Of a stretch of DNA of 9,092 nucleotides, positions 7,954-9,092 are shown in pieces; position 1 is the stretch's first letter, and every line of letters begins with the position of its first letter. A program made the translations under genes and the position numbers. The stretch spans positions 1-9,092 of the forward strand of contig CAJATB010000236.1 of the NCBI GenBank assembly GCA_903944755.1, written 5' to 3'. The notes below the pieces were generated by a model. The model searched no databases, was not told where the DNA came from, and saw nothing but the letters and a program-made list of their open reading frames with translations. Origin of the DNA: an uncultured Bacteroidota bacterium. GTDB lineage: Bacteria > Bacteroidota > Bacteroidia > Chitinophagales > Chitinophagaceae.

Positions 7954-8274
7954 ATGAAAACGAATCACAAAGCCATGTTGTATGAAGCAGTTTCAGAGTT
8001 TATTCAACTGCATGCATTCGATCATTTATTGGACAACGAATTCGCGCAATTAAAAAATTTATTAAAGGGGTTGTCGACAACAGATGATGCGAATGAATTG
8101 CATAACATCATAAATAAAATTACGCCTATTCTAAGTAAGGTTAATTTTTTCGTTGAATCGGTTTCTCCTGCCGCAATTCAATTATGGTTTTTCGCATTAT
8201 CTTATAACAATATTCCAATTGGGGACTTAATGCAGGACTTTAGCAATTCAAATGAATTAACTGCTGCGAATTAA
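7954..8274 (+). CDS. Small hypothetical protein (106 aa)
   Basis: I do not recognise a family. The product is 106 residues, has no signal peptide and no convincing membrane helix, and looks mainly alpha-helical. A first amphipathic stretch (about 6-40, with EFIQLHAFDHLL and FAQLKNLLKGL) is followed by a second (about 46-72, ELHNIINKITPILSKVNFFVES). A hydrophobic patch QLWFFAL (76-82) and a polar tail come last. The ATG at 7954 is the longest start; Met8 is an alternative. The leader is A/T-rich with no Shine-Dalgarno sequence, as for the other genes here. It is 123 bases beyond glgB and ends 44 bases before a strong terminator, so it is probably its own transcription unit or a weakly linked operon tail. 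Codon use and base composition resemble the neighbouring genes, and together with the well-placed terminator this supports a real gene. Confidence 0.7.
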   Translation: MKTNHKAMLYEAVSEFIQLHAFDHLLDNEFAQLKNLLKGLSTTDDANELHNIINKITPILSKVNFFVESVSPAAIQLWFFALSYNNIPIGDLMQDFSNSNELTAAN

Positions 8275-8318
8275 TTTTCCAAAATAATGGTCGTAAAAAG
8301 TAATGAGTAGTAATAATT

Positions 8319-8349
8319 AAAAAGCTCCGAAAAATTTCGGAGCTTTTTT
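8319..8349. terminator. Bidirectional rho-independent terminator
   Basis: GCTCCGAAA (8324-8332) pairs with TTTCGGAGC (8335-8343), making an eight-base-pair GC-containing stem if the loop is four bases. A run of five A precedes the stem and a run of six T follows it, so both strands have a U-tract after the hairpin. It sits between two convergent genes (ending at 8274 on plus and 8371 on minus) and should terminate both transcripts. Confidence 0.9.
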
Positions 8350-8370
8350 GTAATGTAGTAATAGGGTAGA

Positions 8371-9092
8371 TTAAAACAATCCTTTTTTCAAAGTTGTTTT
8401 TCCTTCGCCAATTTTAAATCCATTATTGTAAACTTCAACTTTGTATTCGCCTTCTGTAAATTTGCTTGCTTGTTTAACATCGTAGTTAACTGGTAAAACA
8501 GCATTTTGCTCGTATTGAACAGATAGCTTGTTAGCATATGCTTTCACGCCATCTTCTCTTGTTGTTAAGTTTCCGCCGTCAGCAAAAGCTTTGCCATCTG
8601 GGGCAGTGATACAAACGTATAAATCTTGCGCACCACTAGGTGTAATTTTGTTCTTGTCAATTTGGAAGCCTAAACGAATGGTGTTTGCTCTTTTAGCATT
8701 ATTCGTAACTCTTTCTTTCCCACCTTCTTTAATACGAATTGCTTGAATGCTGAAAGCAGATGCGTGTAATGTTGAACCAATATCTTGTAAACGTTCTTTT
8801 TCCTTTGTAGTTGTATTTAAGTTAGTAGCAAGCGTAGTATTTTGGTTCGACAAATCAGTATTCTGTGTTGTCAACTGCTTGTTTTCTTCTTGTGCTTTTC
8901 CTAAATCAGCAAATAAGGTAGTTACCTTTCCGTTTAGTTCAGCAATCATGGTTTTAGCTTCCGCTAATTCCTTGTCGGTTGCGTTTTTCTTACGTAATAT
9001 GGTACTAATATTGCCTTTCAATTTTTGAATTTCATTCGATTTCTCTAACAAATCACCTTGCAAAGCAGTGTTTTGACTTGTTAATGAATCCG
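8371..9092 (-). CDS. Coiled-coil protein with beta-rich C-terminal domain, N-terminus beyond window
   Basis: Function unknown. The frame stays open to the right edge; the upstream residues DSLTSQNTA encoded at 9064-9090 continue the same coiled-coil pattern, so the TTG at 9063 is not a credible start and the gene is 5'-truncated. Numbering from that codon, residues 1 to about 97 form a charged, Asn/Thr/Gln-rich coiled coil with near-identical heptads QNTDLSN (67-73) and QNTTLAT (74-80). Residues about 100-225 look like a compact beta domain, with segments TIRLGFQID, DLYVCITAPDGK, LSVQYE and EYKVEVYNNGFKIGEG. I believe similar proteins occur as hypotheticals in Chitinophagaceae, often mislabelled as chromosome-segregation proteins because of the coiled coil. 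An N-terminal membrane anchor or signal peptide is possible but outside the window. The gene converges on the 106-residue gene and shares its terminator. Confidence 0.85.
   Translation of the reverse strand, partial: DSLTSQNTALQGDLLEKSNEIQKLKGNISTILRKKNATDKELAEAKTMIAELNGKVTTLFADLGKAQEENKQLTTQNTDLSNQNTTLATNLNTTTKEKERLQDIGSTLHASAFSIQAIRIKEGGKERVTNNAKRANTIRLGFQIDKNKITPSGAQDLYVCITAPDGKAFADGGNLTTREDGVKAYANKLSVQYEQNAVLPVNYDVKQASKFTEGEYKVEVYNNGFKIGEGKTTLKKGLF

Noticed and set aside
8528..9028. Two plus-strand open frames (8528-8746 and 8747-9028)
   Set aside because: They lie opposite the minus-strand coiled-coil gene, which has regular heptads and a coherent domain. The plus-strand products are Val/Phe/Ser-rich in the manner typical of antisense translation.
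1..9092. Mobile element, CRISPR array, tRNA or rRNA
   Set aside because: I saw no transposase or integrase coding, no spaced direct repeats, no target-site duplications and no cloverleaf or rRNA-like sequence on either strand.

Overview
The window comes from the Bacteroidota, most likely a Chitinophagaceae-like relative. This rests on several observations: the DNA is AT-rich, gene starts lack clear Shine-Dalgarno sequences and have A/T-rich leaders, the glycogen synthase and ADP-glucose pyrophosphorylase are of the Bacteroidota type, and the periplasmic GH13 enzyme has the length and layout of SusA. The family-level placement is an inference from protein resemblance, not a computed result.

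Layout. Positions 1-7830 hold five tightly packed plus-strand genes: glgA (5' end cut off by the window edge), glgC, an MFS sugar transporter, a secreted SusA-like alpha-amylase/neopullulanase, and glgB. The gaps are 16, 27, 29 and 2 bases, so this is almost certainly one operon whose promoter lies left of the window. A 123-base gap (7831-7953) with a long imperfect inverted repeat leads to a small plus-strand gene of unknown function (7954-8274). A strong bidirectional terminator (8319-8349) separates it from a convergent minus-strand gene. That gene runs off the right edge and encodes a coiled-coil protein with a beta-rich C-terminal domain.

How the genes work together. The exported GH13 enzyme would cut alpha-glucans in the periplasm. 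The MFS transporter would carry the resulting maltose, maltodextrin or glucose across the inner membrane. After conversion to glucose-1-phosphate by enzymes not in this window, GlgC makes ADP-glucose, GlgA extends the alpha-1,4 chain and GlgB adds alpha-1,6 branches. The operon therefore appears to join scavenging of external alpha-glucan to storage as glycogen. No SusC/SusD pair, regulator, glycogen phosphorylase or debranching enzyme is visible here.

There is no sign of mobile elements, CRISPR, tRNA or rRNA. I did not find a clearly novel system. The least explained parts are the two non-glycogen proteins on the right and the inverted repeat between 7842 and 7907.
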